Shown here: positions 34,183 through 42,637 of the stretch, piece after piece
Layout: each line of letters starts with the position of its first letter
How positions within the stretch are numbered: the first letter of the stretch is position 1
Assembly: GCA_965216905.1 (NCBI GenBank)
Contig: OZ244213.1
Location: 186,001 to 250,000 of the forward strand
From: G965216905 sp965216905
GTDB lineage: Bacteria; Actinomycetota; Acidimicrobiia; Spongiisociales; ZC4RG35
Length of the DNA stretch: 64,000 bases
Reading direction: 5' to 3'
The notes under the pieces: generated by a model
Database searches by the model: none
What the model was told of the DNA's origin: nothing
What the model saw: only the letters and a program-made list of their open reading frames with translations
Position numbers and translations under genes: made by a program

Positions 34183-35940
34183 ATGAGCGTTCCCACTGAC
34201 ATCGACATCGCCCGGAGCGCCAGCCTCCTCCCGATCTCGGAGGTCGCCGCCCGGATCGGACTGGAGCCGGACGAACTCATCCCGTACGGCTCGACCAAGG
34301 CCAAGGTGCACCTCGACACCCTCAAGCGGGTGGGGGGCCGGCCTCGGGGCAAGTATGTCGATGTCACCGCCATCACGCCCACCCCACTCGGCGAGGGCAA
34401 GACGACGACCACGGTCGGATTGACCCAGGGCCTGGGCGCGCTCGGCAAGGAGGCGATCGCCTGTATACGTCAGCCGTCGATGGGTCCGACGTTCGGGATC
34501 AAGGGTGGAGCTGCCGGCGGCGGCTACAGCCAGGTGGTTCCGATGGACGAGTTCAACCTCCACCTCACCGGCGACATCCATGCGATCTCCGCCGCGCACA
34601 ACCTGGTGGCCGCCGCCATCGATGCCCGCTGGTACCACGAGTCTCGAATGTCCGACGCCCAACTCACCGAACTCGGGTTGGAGCGACTGGGTATCGACGT
34701 CTTCGCGCTCCAATGGAACCGCGTCGTCGACATCAACGACCGAGCTCTGCGGAATGTGATCGTCGGGCTGGGCGGCAAGGCGGAGGGACGGCCCCGGGAG
34801 ACCGGATTCGACATCACCGTCGCCTCCGAGCTCATGGCCATCCTGGCGCTGGTGGACGGCGACTCGTACTCATCGGCGTTGCGCAACCTCCGAGAGCGGG
34901 TGGCCCGGGTGGTGATCGGCAACAGCAAGAAGGGCACGCCGATCACGCTGGAGGATCTCGGCGTTGCCGGTGCCGTGACCGTGCTGATGAAAGACGCCCT
35001 CCATCCCACCATCATGCAGACCCTCGAAGGCCAGGCCGCGTTCGTCCATGCCGGCCCGTTCGCCAACATCGCCCACGGCAACTCGTCCATCCTCGCCGAT
35101 CGCATCGCCCTCCACCTCGGTGACTACGTCATCACCGAATCCGGCTTCGGGGCGGACATGGGCATGGAGAAGTTCATGGACATCAAGTGCCGGACCTCCG
35201 GCCTGGCGCCCGACTGTGTGGTCCTCGTCGCCACCGTCCGCGCCCTCAAGACCCACGGTGGTGGACCCAAGGTGGTGCTGGGCCGCCCGCTCGACAAGGC
35301 CTACACCGAGGAGAACCTGGCACTCCTCCAAGCCGGCATGGACAACATGTTGGCCCACATCAAGAACGCCAAACGCTTTGGCGTGCCGGTGGTCGTGGCG
35401 ATCAACTCCTTCCCCACCGATACCTGGGCGGAGATCAACGCCATCAAGGAGGCCGCCACCGCGGCCGGGGCGTCGGCGGCCGTGCTCGCCGAACACTGGG
35501 CCAAAGGCGGCGAAGGCGCCACCGAACTCGCGGCGGCGGTCGTAGAGGCATGCGAGCAGCCCAACGAGTTCGCCTACCTGTACCCCCTCAACATGGCGAT
35601 CAAGCAGAAGATCGAGATCATCGCCAAAGACATCTACGGCGCGGCCGATGTCGAGTACTCCCCCCTCGCCGAACGGCAGATCGCCGGCTACGAACAAGCG
35701 GGATTCGGCTACCTCCCGATCTGCATGGCGAAGACCCACCTCTCGATCAGCCACGACGCCGCGCTGAAGGGCGCCCCCTCGGGCTTCATCGTGCCGGTCC
35801 GGGAAGTGCGGGCCTCGGCCGGCGCAGGATTCATCTATCCGCTGCTGGGCGAGATGCGCACGATGCCGGGTCTGGGGTCGACGCCCGCCTACATGAAGGT
35901 CGACATCGACGACGACGGAAACGTGGTCGGGCTGTTCTGA
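34183..35940 (+). CDS. fhs: Formate-tetrahydrofolate ligase
   Basis: A 585-residue FTHFS joining formate and tetrahydrofolate with ATP to give 10-formyl-THF; it can also run backward, making formate and ATP. P-loop: TPTPLGEGKTTTTVGLTQGL. Further blocks: RQPSMGPTFGIKGGAAGGGY and FANIAHGNSS. All are canonical. It heads the operon with a formate dehydrogenase. With demethylases elsewhere in the window, the reverse direction (10-formyl-THF to formate, then CO2) is the likely use. ATG 34183 has GAGGAG upstream. Confidence 0.96.
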   Translation: MSVPTDIDIARSASLLPISEVAARIGLEPDELIPYGSTKAKVHLDTLKRVGGRPRGKYVDVTAITPTPLGEGKTTTTVGLTQGLGALGKEAIACIRQPSMGPTFGIKGGAAGGGYSQVVPMDEFNLHLTGDIHAISAAHNLVAAAIDARWYHESRMSDAQLTELGLERLGIDVFALQWNRVVDINDRALRNVIVGLGGKAEGRPRETGFDITVASELMAILALVDGDSYSSALRNLRERVARVVIGNSKKGTPITLEDLGVAGAVTVLMKDALHPTIMQTLEGQAAFVHAGPFANIAHGNSSILADRIALHLGDYVITESGFGADMGMEKFMDIKCRTSGLAPDCVVLVATVRALKTHGGGPKVVLGRPLDKAYTEENLALLQAGMDNMLAHIKNAKRFGVPVVVAINSFPTDTWAEINAIKEAATAAGASAAVLAEHWAKGGEGATELAAAVVEACEQPNEFAYLYPLNMAIKQKIEIIAKDIYGAADVEYSPLAERQIAGYEQAGFGYLPICMAKTHLSISHDAALKGAPSGFIVPVREVRASAGAGFIYPLLGEMRTMPGLGSTPAYMKVDIDDDGNVVGLF

Positions 35941-36034
35941 AGACATCTGCGGGTACAGCTGCGAGGATGGAACGAGCCGTCGGCGACGGCGAAGAGAACG
36001 GCCGGGAGCCGGCCGAGGAGAGGAGGTGATGAAG

Positions 36035-37927
36035 ATGCGCAAGCCACGCTTGACCGAGCCGCTGGTGCGGGAGAACGGAGTACTCCGGCCCGCCGGCTGG
36101 GACGAAGCCATCGAACGGGCAGCAACCGGACTGGGATCGGTCCGCGCCGAACACGGACCGACCGCGCTCGGAATGTTCAGCTGCTCGAAGGCCACCAACG
36201 AGACGAACTATCTGGCCCAGAAGTTCGCACGAGTGGTCCTCGGGATGAACAACATCGACTCGTGTAACCGCACCTGACACGCTCCCAGTGTCACCGGTCT
36301 GGTGATGACGCTCGGAGCAGGAGGCGGGACGAGTTCCTATGAGGAGATCGAGAACACCGATGTGATCCTCCTCTGGGGGTCCAACGCGCGCAACGCGCAT
36401 CCCATCTTCTTCCACCATCTGTTGAAGGGGGTCCACAACGGCGCCCGGATGTATGCCGTCGACCCTCGACGCTCGGAATCGGCCCGCTGGGCAGACGTCT
36501 GGCTGGGCATCGAGGTCGGCTCCGACATCGCCCTGGCCAACGCCATGGCGAAGGTCATCATCGACGAAGGGCTCCAGCGCACCGACTTCATCGATCGAGC
36601 CACCACCGGCTTCGACGAGTACGCAGCGACCGTGGCCGAGTACACCCTCGACCGCGCCACGCGCATCACCGGCATCCCCGGCGACGTCATCGCCGAGATG
36701 GCGATCGCCTACGCCACCGCCGAGACCGCCCAGATCTGCTGGACGCTGGGGATCACCGAACACCACAACGCCACCGACAACGTCTTGGCCCTCATCTCGC
36801 TGGCACTGCTGACCGGCCACGTCGGGCGGTTCGGCTCCGGTCTCGTCCCGATCCGCGGCCAGAACAACGTCCAGGGCGGCGGCGACATGGGGGCATTGCC
36901 GAACAAGCTCCCCGGCTTCCAAGACATCGAGGACGACACGCACCGTGGCAAGTTCGAAGCCGAGTACGGGGTGGAGCTCCCCGCCAAGTCCGGATGGCAC
37001 CTGTCCGAGATGTTCGAGGCGATGGAGGCCGGCAGGCTGCGCGGCCTGTACGTGATCGGGGAGAACCCGGCCCAGTCCGAAGCCGACTCCGGCCAGACCG
37101 TCGAGCGGCTCGACAACCTCGACTTCCTGGTCGTACAGGACATCTTTCTCACCCGCACCGCCCAGATGGCCGACGTGGTCTTGCCCGCCGCCGCCGACTG
37201 GTGTGAGGCCGAAGGAACGGTCACCTCGTCGGAACGCCGTGTGCAGCGGGTGCGGAAGGCGCTGGACCCGCCCGGCCAGGCGCGCACCGACATCGAGATC
37301 ATGTCGATGCTCGCTGCGGCGATGGGCCACAACTGGGGACGTCCCGCCGCCCAGGAGGTGTGGGACGAGCTGCGCAGCCTCTCCCCTCCCCACGCCGGTA
37401 TGAGCTACCGCCGTCTCGAAGACCTGGGCGGGCTCCAGTGGCCCTGCCCGGACGACGAGCACCCCGGCAGCCAGTTCCTCCACGGTCGCTTGTGGTCCGA
37501 TGACGTGGGCCGGCCCGCCCCCTTCGTCCCGGTGGAGTGGGTCCCGCCGGTCGACACGCTCACCGACGAGTACCCGCTGCGGATGACCACCGGGCGGCAC
37601 CTCGACGGGTACAACACCGGTGTCCAATCCGGAGGTTTCGACTCTCCGATCAGACTCGGATGCACGATCGACGTCTCGCCGGAGGACGCAGAGCGGCTGG
37701 CGGTGAAGCCCGGCGACATCGTCGAGGTCGTCTCCCGGCGCGGCTCGATCGAGGCACCGGTGCGGGTCGATCCGGGTCTGCGGCCCGGGCTCACCTTCAT
37801 GGCGCTCCACTACCCCGACGACGTCGACATCAACACGCTGACCGTCGACGCGTGGGATCCGCGCTCGGGCACTTCCGAGTTCAAGGCGACGGCGATCCGG
37901 ATCGTCAAACGGTCGGCCGTCTCGTGA
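36035..37927 (+). CDS. fdhA: Formate dehydrogenase catalytic (molybdopterin) subunit, selenocysteine-containing, lacking the N-terminal [4Fe-4S] domain
   Basis: Read through the TGA at 36275-36277, the frame codes 630 residues with Sec81 in SCNRT-U-HAPSVTGL. This is the active-site block of formate dehydrogenases, where U or C ligates Mo or W and the next His is catalytic. Downstream are WGSNARNAHPIFFHHLL, GQNNVQGGGDMGALPNKLPG and the C-terminal molydopterin-binding domain (VKPGDIVEVVSRRGS). The usual N-terminal C-x2-C-x3-C iron-sulfur domain is missing; the protein starts at MRKPRLTEPLVRENG, which normally follows it. That domain is in the gene at 39677. ATG 36035 has GGAGG eight bases upstream. 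Reading the TGA as a stop would give two useless fragments. Confidence 0.92.
36275..36313 (+). promoter_or_regulatory. UGA selenocysteine codon and SECIS-like hairpin
   Basis: Eighteen bases after UGA comes GGTCTG, flanked as CACC-GGTCT-GGTG, with the stem extending outward through U-A and G-U pairs (GTCACC/GGTGAT). The E. coli fdhF SECIS has the same GGUCU apical loop at the same distance from UGA, as I recall that sequence. SelB binds this loop to direct Sec-tRNA to the UGA. Confidence 0.85.
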
Positions 37928-37940
37928 AGGGGGACGGTGC

Positions 37941-39680
37941 ATGGACCTGAAGCTGATCGGTGCCGAGGCCAGCGAACAAGAGCAGGCGGTCATCGCCGCC
38001 ACCGCTGCTGCGGCGGAGGTCACCGAAGGCGGGGACAGGGTCGTCCGCACCCACAGGACCAGCTTGCGGCATCGATTGCTCCCGGTGCTGGCGGCCGTGC
38101 AATCGGAGATCGGATACATCACGCCGGGGGCGGTCGACGAGATCGCAGCCCGGCTGCATGTCCCGCCCGCCGAGATCTACTCCGTGGCGACGTTCTATGC
38201 ACTGCTGGCGACCGAACCACGGCCGAACCGGGTCGCCCACGTCTGTGACGACACCGCCTGCCGGAGTGTTGGCGGAGCCGCCATCCTCTCCGCGCTCACC
38301 CATCGCGATGATGTGATCCCGTCGCCCTGCCTCGGCCAGTGCGACCGGCGCCCGGCCGCGTTCATCCAGCGGGCCGGAGAACCGGATCTGGTACTGGGTG
38401 GCACCGACGCCGCCGGTGTGCGGTCCGCCCTCGACCACGACCTCGAACAGCTCCCCCTGCTCACGACGATCTCGGCCGGTCCTCTGCTGAAACGGATCGG
38501 CAAGATCGACCCGGACTCGCTGGACGAGTACCGGTCGGCCGGCGGGTACCGGGCACTCGCCACCGCCCTCGAGATAGGCCCGGAGCGGGTCATCGCCGAG
38601 GTCAAGGCGGCGGGTCTGAAGGGCCGGGGTGGCGCGGCGTTCCCGACCGGGATCAAATGGGAGGGTGTCGCCGATCAGCCCGACGGGCCCAAGTACCTCG
38701 TCTGCAACGCCGACGAGTCGGAACCCGGCACCTTCAAGGACCGCGTCCTGATGGAAGGCGACCCCTACGCCCTCATCGAGGCAATGACCATCGCCGGCCT
38801 CACGATCGGCGCCGAGAAGGGCTACTGCTACGTCCGGGGCGAGTATCCCGTCGCCACCGGTCGCCTCCACCACGCCCTCGGCCAGGCACGGTCGGCCGGG
38901 CTCTTGGGAGCGGATGTGGCCGGCTCCGGGCGGGCGTTCGAGATCGAGATCGTCCGCGGGCAGGGGGCGTACATCTGTGGAGAAGAGACGGCGCTCTTCA
39001 ACTCGATCGAGGGATTCCGTGGCGAACCGCGCCAGAAGCCTCCGTTCCCCACGACCCACGGGCTCTTTGGCCGGCCCACAGTCATCAACAACGTCGAGAC
39101 GTTGGTCAACGTCCTTCCGATCCTCACCGGTGGTGTAGACGACTACCGGGCCGTCGGGACGGCCGACTCCACCGGCACGCGGTTGTTCTGTCTCTCCGGC
39201 GACATCGCCTCGCCGGGTGTCTACGAGGTTCCGATGGGCTCGACCCTGGGCGGGCTGATCGAAGCTGCCGGAGGTCCCGTCGGCACACCATCGTTCGTCA
39301 TGCTCGGAGGGGCCGCCGGCTCGCTGGTCGGCACCGACCGGTTCGACCTCCCCCTCACCTTCGAGGATGCCCGCGCTGCCGGCGTTTCGCTCGGATCCGG
39401 GGTGGTGATGCTCTTCTCGGATCAGGTCGACATGGTGGACATCGTCCGTCGGATCGCCCGCTTCTTCCGCGACGAGTCGTGCGGTCAGTGCGTCCCGTGC
39501 CGGGTGGGGACCGTCCGGGTCGAGGAAGCGGTCGCCCGTTCGAACGGCTCGATCGAGGCCTCCCTCATCCGTGACATGGACATCGCCATGAAGGACGCCT
39601 CGATCTGCGGGCTCGGCCACACCGCCGCATCGGTCGTCCGCTCCGCCATCGATCTCGGCATCTTCGGCGAGCCACGATGA
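37941..39680 (+). CDS. fdhB: Formate dehydrogenase NuoE-NuoF fusion subunit (NADH-reducing)
   Basis: A 579-residue diaphorase subunit. Residues 1 to about 155 are NuoE-like, with [2Fe-2S] cysteines in VCDDTACRS and PCLGQCDRRP. Residues about 175-579 are NuoF-like, with the NADH and FMN loops GLKGRGGAAFPTGIKW and CNADESEPGTFKDR, and [4Fe-4S] ligands in ESCGQCVPCRVGT plus the later ICGLGHT. It passes electrons from formate to NAD+ as in soluble FDHs of the Fds type. It starts 13 bases after fdhA, and its stop overlaps the next ATG (ATGA). Confidence 0.93.
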   Translation: MDLKLIGAEASEQEQAVIAATAAAAEVTEGGDRVVRTHRTSLRHRLLPVLAAVQSEIGYITPGAVDEIAARLHVPPAEIYSVATFYALLATEPRPNRVAHVCDDTACRSVGGAAILSALTHRDDVIPSPCLGQCDRRPAAFIQRAGEPDLVLGGTDAAGVRSALDHDLEQLPLLTTISAGPLLKRIGKIDPDSLDEYRSAGGYRALATALEIGPERVIAEVKAAGLKGRGGAAFPTGIKWEGVADQPDGPKYLVCNADESEPGTFKDRVLMEGDPYALIEAMTIAGLTIGAEKGYCYVRGEYPVATGRLHHALGQARSAGLLGADVAGSGRAFEIEIVRGQGAYICGEETALFNSIEGFRGEPRQKPPFPTTHGLFGRPTVINNVETLVNVLPILTGGVDDYRAVGTADSTGTRLFCLSGDIASPGVYEVPMGSTLGGLIEAAGGPVGTPSFVMLGGAAGSLVGTDRFDLPLTFEDARAAGVSLGSGVVMLFSDQVDMVDIVRRIARFFRDESCGQCVPCRVGTVRVEEAVARSNGSIEASLIRDMDIAMKDASICGLGHTAASVVRSAIDLGIFGEPR

Positions 39681-40690
39681 CCAGACCCGCCCGCACTCAA
39701 ACGCACGCCTACTCGGACCGGGATCGCGCCCCGGTGGAACGCACCGTGACCGTGACGCTCGACGGTCGCCCGGTCGAGGTGGAGGCCGGGGCGACGATCC
39801 TCGACGCATGCCGAGCGGTCGGCGCCGACCAGCCGACGCTCTGCTACTCGGACGTGCTGACACCGGTCAACGTGTGCCGGGTCTGCGTGGTGGAGGTCGA
39901 GGGTTCCCGCACCCTGGTCCCGTCGTGTTCGCGCCCGGCCGAGGACGGCATGGTCATCTCGACCGACTCCGAGCGTGTCCGCCACTCTCGCAAGCTGGTG
40001 TTCGAGTTCCTCGCCTCCTCGGTCGACCTGACGCTCGCCGACGACGAGACCCGACGATGGATGGATGAGTACGGATGTGACGCCGGACGCTTCGGTCCGC
40101 CCGCTCCATCGACCCAAGACCGGGACCGGCGGCATGCCGGCCATCACCCCCCTCCGGACGGCCGCACCGCCGAGACGGTGGCACAACCGACCAAGGTCGA
40201 CAACACCCTCTACGTCCGCGACTACTCACGCTGTGTCCTGTGTTACAAGTGCGTCGAGGCGTGCGGTGAGGATGCGCAGAACACCTTCGCCATCGCGGTG
40301 GCGGGTCGTGGCTTCGACGCCCGGATCTCGACCGAGTTCGACACCGGGCTCACCGAGTCGGCTTGCGTCTTCTGCGGCAACTGCATCGGCGTATGCCCGA
40401 CCGGAGCCCTGATGTTCCGCTCCGAGCACGAGCTGCGGCAGGCCGAGATGTGGGACGAAGACGCCCAGCAGGTCACGCGAACGATCTGCTCATACTGTGG
40501 GGTGGGCTGCAACCTGGAGCTGCACGTCCAGGACAACCGGATCGTCAAGGTCACCTCGCCGCAAGACCACTCGGTCACCGCCGGCCACCTGTGCATCAAG
40601 GGCCGCTTCGGATACGAGTACGTCCAGGAGCTGGGCGACCTCTCCCAGACCCCCATCGACGACGTCCTGCAACGCGCCCGCCAGACCTGA
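39677..40690 (+). CDS. Formate dehydrogenase iron-sulfur subunit carrying the split-off N-terminal domain of the catalytic subunit
   Basis: 337 residues. In order: a [2Fe-2S] ferredoxin-like/NuoG domain (LCYSDVLTPVNVCRVCVVEV and later CSRP), two [4Fe-4S] motifs (CVLCYKCVEACGED and CVFCGNCIGVCPTGAL), then the Mo/W-bisPGD [4Fe-4S] domain CSYCGVGCNLELHV to HLCIKGRFGYEYV. In usual FDH alpha subunits all of this precedes the molybdopterin domain in one chain. Here it is a separate protein encoded last in the operon, so the complete alpha subunit would form from two polypeptides. A proline-, His-rich linker lies at about 150-180. Confidence 0.92.
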   Translation: MTRPARTQTHAYSDRDRAPVERTVTVTLDGRPVEVEAGATILDACRAVGADQPTLCYSDVLTPVNVCRVCVVEVEGSRTLVPSCSRPAEDGMVISTDSERVRHSRKLVFEFLASSVDLTLADDETRRWMDEYGCDAGRFGPPAPSTQDRDRRHAGHHPPPDGRTAETVAQPTKVDNTLYVRDYSRCVLCYKCVEACGEDAQNTFAIAVAGRGFDARISTEFDTGLTESACVFCGNCIGVCPTGALMFRSEHELRQAEMWDEDAQQVTRTICSYCGVGCNLELHVQDNRIVKVTSPQDHSVTAGHLCIKGRFGYEYVQELGDLSQTPIDDVLQRARQT

Positions 40691-40709
40691 CGACGCCACC
40701 CTCGGTCTT

Positions 40710-40896
40710 GCACAGTGTGCAGGACCGACCGCTCCGCAGCCGTCCGCGCACAATGTGCAGGACCGACCGGGCGCGTGCACAGTGTGCAGGACCGACCGCT
40801 CCGCAGCCGTTCGCGCACAGTGTGCGAATTGTTGGTGGTCGGGTCGTGCACAGTGTGCAGGATCAACCGCCTCGCAGCCGTTCGCGCACAATGTGC
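40710..40896. repeat. Three copies of a 49-bp dyad-pair repeat
   Basis: Six copies of the palindrome GCACARTGTGC start at 40710, 40748, 40777, 40815, 40848 and 40886. They form three units (40710-40758, 40777-40825, 40848-40896). Each unit has two palindromes exactly 38 bp apart, separated by a conserved 27-base spacer beginning AGGA and containing GCAGCCGT. The linkers between units differ (18 and 22 bases). No gene is seen in 40691-40931. The regular pairing is unlike CRISPR and suggests a BIME-like element or an operator array. Confidence 0.85.
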
Positions 40897-40919
40897 AGAA
40901 GCGGGGTCGGGGTGGTCGC

Positions 40920-40925
40920 TAGCGT
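40920..40925 (+). promoter_or_regulatory. Leaderless -10 box of the MFS gene
   Basis: TAGCGT six bases before GTG 40932, just after the dyad-pair repeats; no ribosome site. Confidence 0.45.
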
Positions 40926-40931
40926 TGATCG

Positions 40932-42206
40932 GTGCCCTTCCGACGGTCCGTCCCCGGGGCGGAGCGACCCACCCACCATCGCGACTTCCGGCTGCTGCTG
41001 GCCGGGCTGGTCGTAGACACGGCCGGCAATGCCACGTTCCGTGTGGTGTTGCCGTTCGCCGTGCTCGACGTGCTGGGCATCTCCTTCGACCGGCCGGGGG
41101 CGCTGACCGAGGCCGCCGGCGTGCTGGGGCTGGTGGTGGGAGCGCAGACGGTCGGTGTGGTGGCGCTGATGCTGGTCGGCGGGGTGGTGGCCGACCGGGT
41201 GTCGCGGTCGGTCGTCCTCACCTGGTCGAACGCCGTGGCGTCGGTGATCGACGCCGTCCTCGCCTGGTCGGTCATCTCCGGGTGGGCGACGATCCCCCTG
41301 ATGATCGTGCTGGCCTTCCTGGGAGGGGGGTCCGCCGCCATGTCGTCCCCAGCGGCCATGGCCATCGTCCCGGAGACGGTTCCGGCCCGTCTCCTTCAGG
41401 AGGCCAATGCGCTGTCCTCGTCGGCCCGGAGCGTCGTGCGAGTGCTCTCGCTGGTCCTCGGCGGCGGTCTGGCGATCGCGATCGGGCCGGGCTGGGGCAT
41501 CGCCTTCAACGCACTCACCTTCGCGGTGGTTGCCTTCCTGTTCTCGGCCATCACCGCCAGGCCGCTCGCCCGACAACCGTCGCGAGTCATCGACGATCTG
41601 CGGGAGGGATGGCAGATATTCGTCGAACGGCGCTGGGCCTGGGTGGTGGTGCTCTCCTTCCTCGTGCAGAACGCCGCCTTCTCGGGAACGCTGCTCGTGT
41701 TGGGTCCCCTCATCGCCAAGACCACCTTCGGTGAAGAGTGGTGGGGCTGGGTCCTCGCATCGGAGTCGATCGGCTTGCTGGTCGTCGCCTTCGTCCTCAG
41801 CCGCAGCAGTCACCGGGCGCGTTTGTCGAACGGGATGATCGGCGCCGCCCTCACCGCCCCGTTCATGGCGGTGCTGGGCGTCCAGGCACCGATCATCGGC
41901 GTCGTGCTGACAGCCGGGGTGATCATGGGGATCGGGATCGGATACTTCGACGTCGCCTGGAATGTCAGCCTCCAGCACCACATGCCCGAAGAGGCGCTGT
42001 CGCGGGTGTACTCGGTCGACGCGCTCGGCTCGCTGGCTGCCGTTCCGATCGGCCAGATGGCGGTGGGAGCCATCGCTGCGGTCGCCGGTGTCACGACGAC
42101 GATCTACGCCCTGGCGGGGCTGGTACTCGTGTTGTCGCTGGTGGTCCTGGCCGTTCCGGAGGTCCGGCATCTGCCGCCGGCGGCGTCGAAACAGGCCGGC
42201 GGATAG
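40932..42206 (+). CDS. MFS transporter
   Basis: A 424-residue inner-membrane protein with about 12 hydrophobic helices. The loop after helix 2 reads GGVVADRVSRSVVL, the MFS motif A, and an equivalent loop recurs in the second half. Helices are rich in Gly and Ala. It resembles the enterobactin exporter/DHA3-like branch (TMs split by a loop with LREGWQIFVERRWAW). Likely an exporter of a small molecule; the substrate is unknown. Expression is probably leaderless. It is not clearly linked to the formate operon. Confidence 0.85.
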   Translation: MPFRRSVPGAERPTHHRDFRLLLAGLVVDTAGNATFRVVLPFAVLDVLGISFDRPGALTEAAGVLGLVVGAQTVGVVALMLVGGVVADRVSRSVVLTWSNAVASVIDAVLAWSVISGWATIPLMIVLAFLGGGSAAMSSPAAMAIVPETVPARLLQEANALSSSARSVVRVLSLVLGGGLAIAIGPGWGIAFNALTFAVVAFLFSAITARPLARQPSRVIDDLREGWQIFVERRWAWVVVLSFLVQNAAFSGTLLVLGPLIAKTTFGEEWWGWVLASESIGLLVVAFVLSRSSHRARLSNGMIGAALTAPFMAVLGVQAPIIGVVLTAGVIMGIGIGYFDVAWNVSLQHHMPEEALSRVYSVDALGSLAAVPIGQMAVGAIAAVAGVTTTIYALAGLVLVLSLVVLAVPEVRHLPPAASKQAGG

Positions 42207-42209
42207 GCT
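42204..42209 (+). promoter_or_regulatory. Leaderless -10 box overlapping the MFS stop codon
   Basis: TAGGCT begins within the TAG stop codon of the MFS gene and lies seven bases before GTG 42217. Confidence 0.4.
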
Positions 42210-42216
42210 GGGCTCG

Positions 42217-42585
42217 GTGGGTTCACATCCGGCCAATCTGGCGGTACGCCTCGCCCTCGAGCTGGCGGCACTCGCCGCCCTGGGCTGGTGGGGGTGGAAT
42301 CTCGGGAGCGGCGCCACCCGAATCGTGTTCGCCGTCGCCCTGCCGATGGTGGCGGCCGCCGTGTGGGGCATCTTCAACGTACCCGGCGATCCCAGTCGCT
42401 CCGGGCAGGCCCCGATCGTCGTTCCGGGAGTCGTCCGGCTGATACTCGAGTTGGTCGTGCTGGCGGCCGGTGCCTGGGCATGGTCGCAGGTCGCCGGCCC
42501 CCTCCCGGCCCGCCTCTTCGCCGCGATCGTGGCCGTCCACTATGCGGCGTCCTACGACCGCATTCGCTGGCTGCTCGACCGGTGA
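42217..42585 (+). CDS. YrdB/DUF2568 family membrane protein
   Basis: A 122-residue protein with four hydrophobic segments and the family motif AAVWGIFNVPGDPSRSG between the second and third. Function unknown. GTG 42217 is chosen because the family starts at this point (NLAVRLALELAALAALGWWG) and a TAGGCT box precedes it. Confidence 0.78.
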   Translation: MGSHPANLAVRLALELAALAALGWWGWNLGSGATRIVFAVALPMVAAAVWGIFNVPGDPSRSGQAPIVVPGVVRLILELVVLAAGAWAWSQVAGPLPARLFAAIVAVHYAASYDRIRWLLDR

Positions 42586-42625
42586 CGATCGGCGGCCGAC
42601 CTCGGCGTCGTCTCGAGCGCACCGG

Positions 42626-42631
42626 TACCGT
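42626..42631 (+). promoter_or_regulatory. Leaderless -10 box of the cyclodeaminase-like gene
   Basis: TACCGT six bases before GTG 42638; no ribosome site. Confidence 0.45.
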
Positions 42632-42637
42632 GAAGCC

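Noticed and set aside
36302..37927. Treating the region after the TGA as an independent gene
   Set aside because: It begins in the middle of the conserved FDH active-site block, with no ribosome site; the upstream stub ends just at the Sec position. Readthrough explains both.
40710..40896. CRISPR array
   Set aside because: Repeats are palindromic, come in pairs 38 bp apart with conserved rather than variable spacers, and there are no cas genes.
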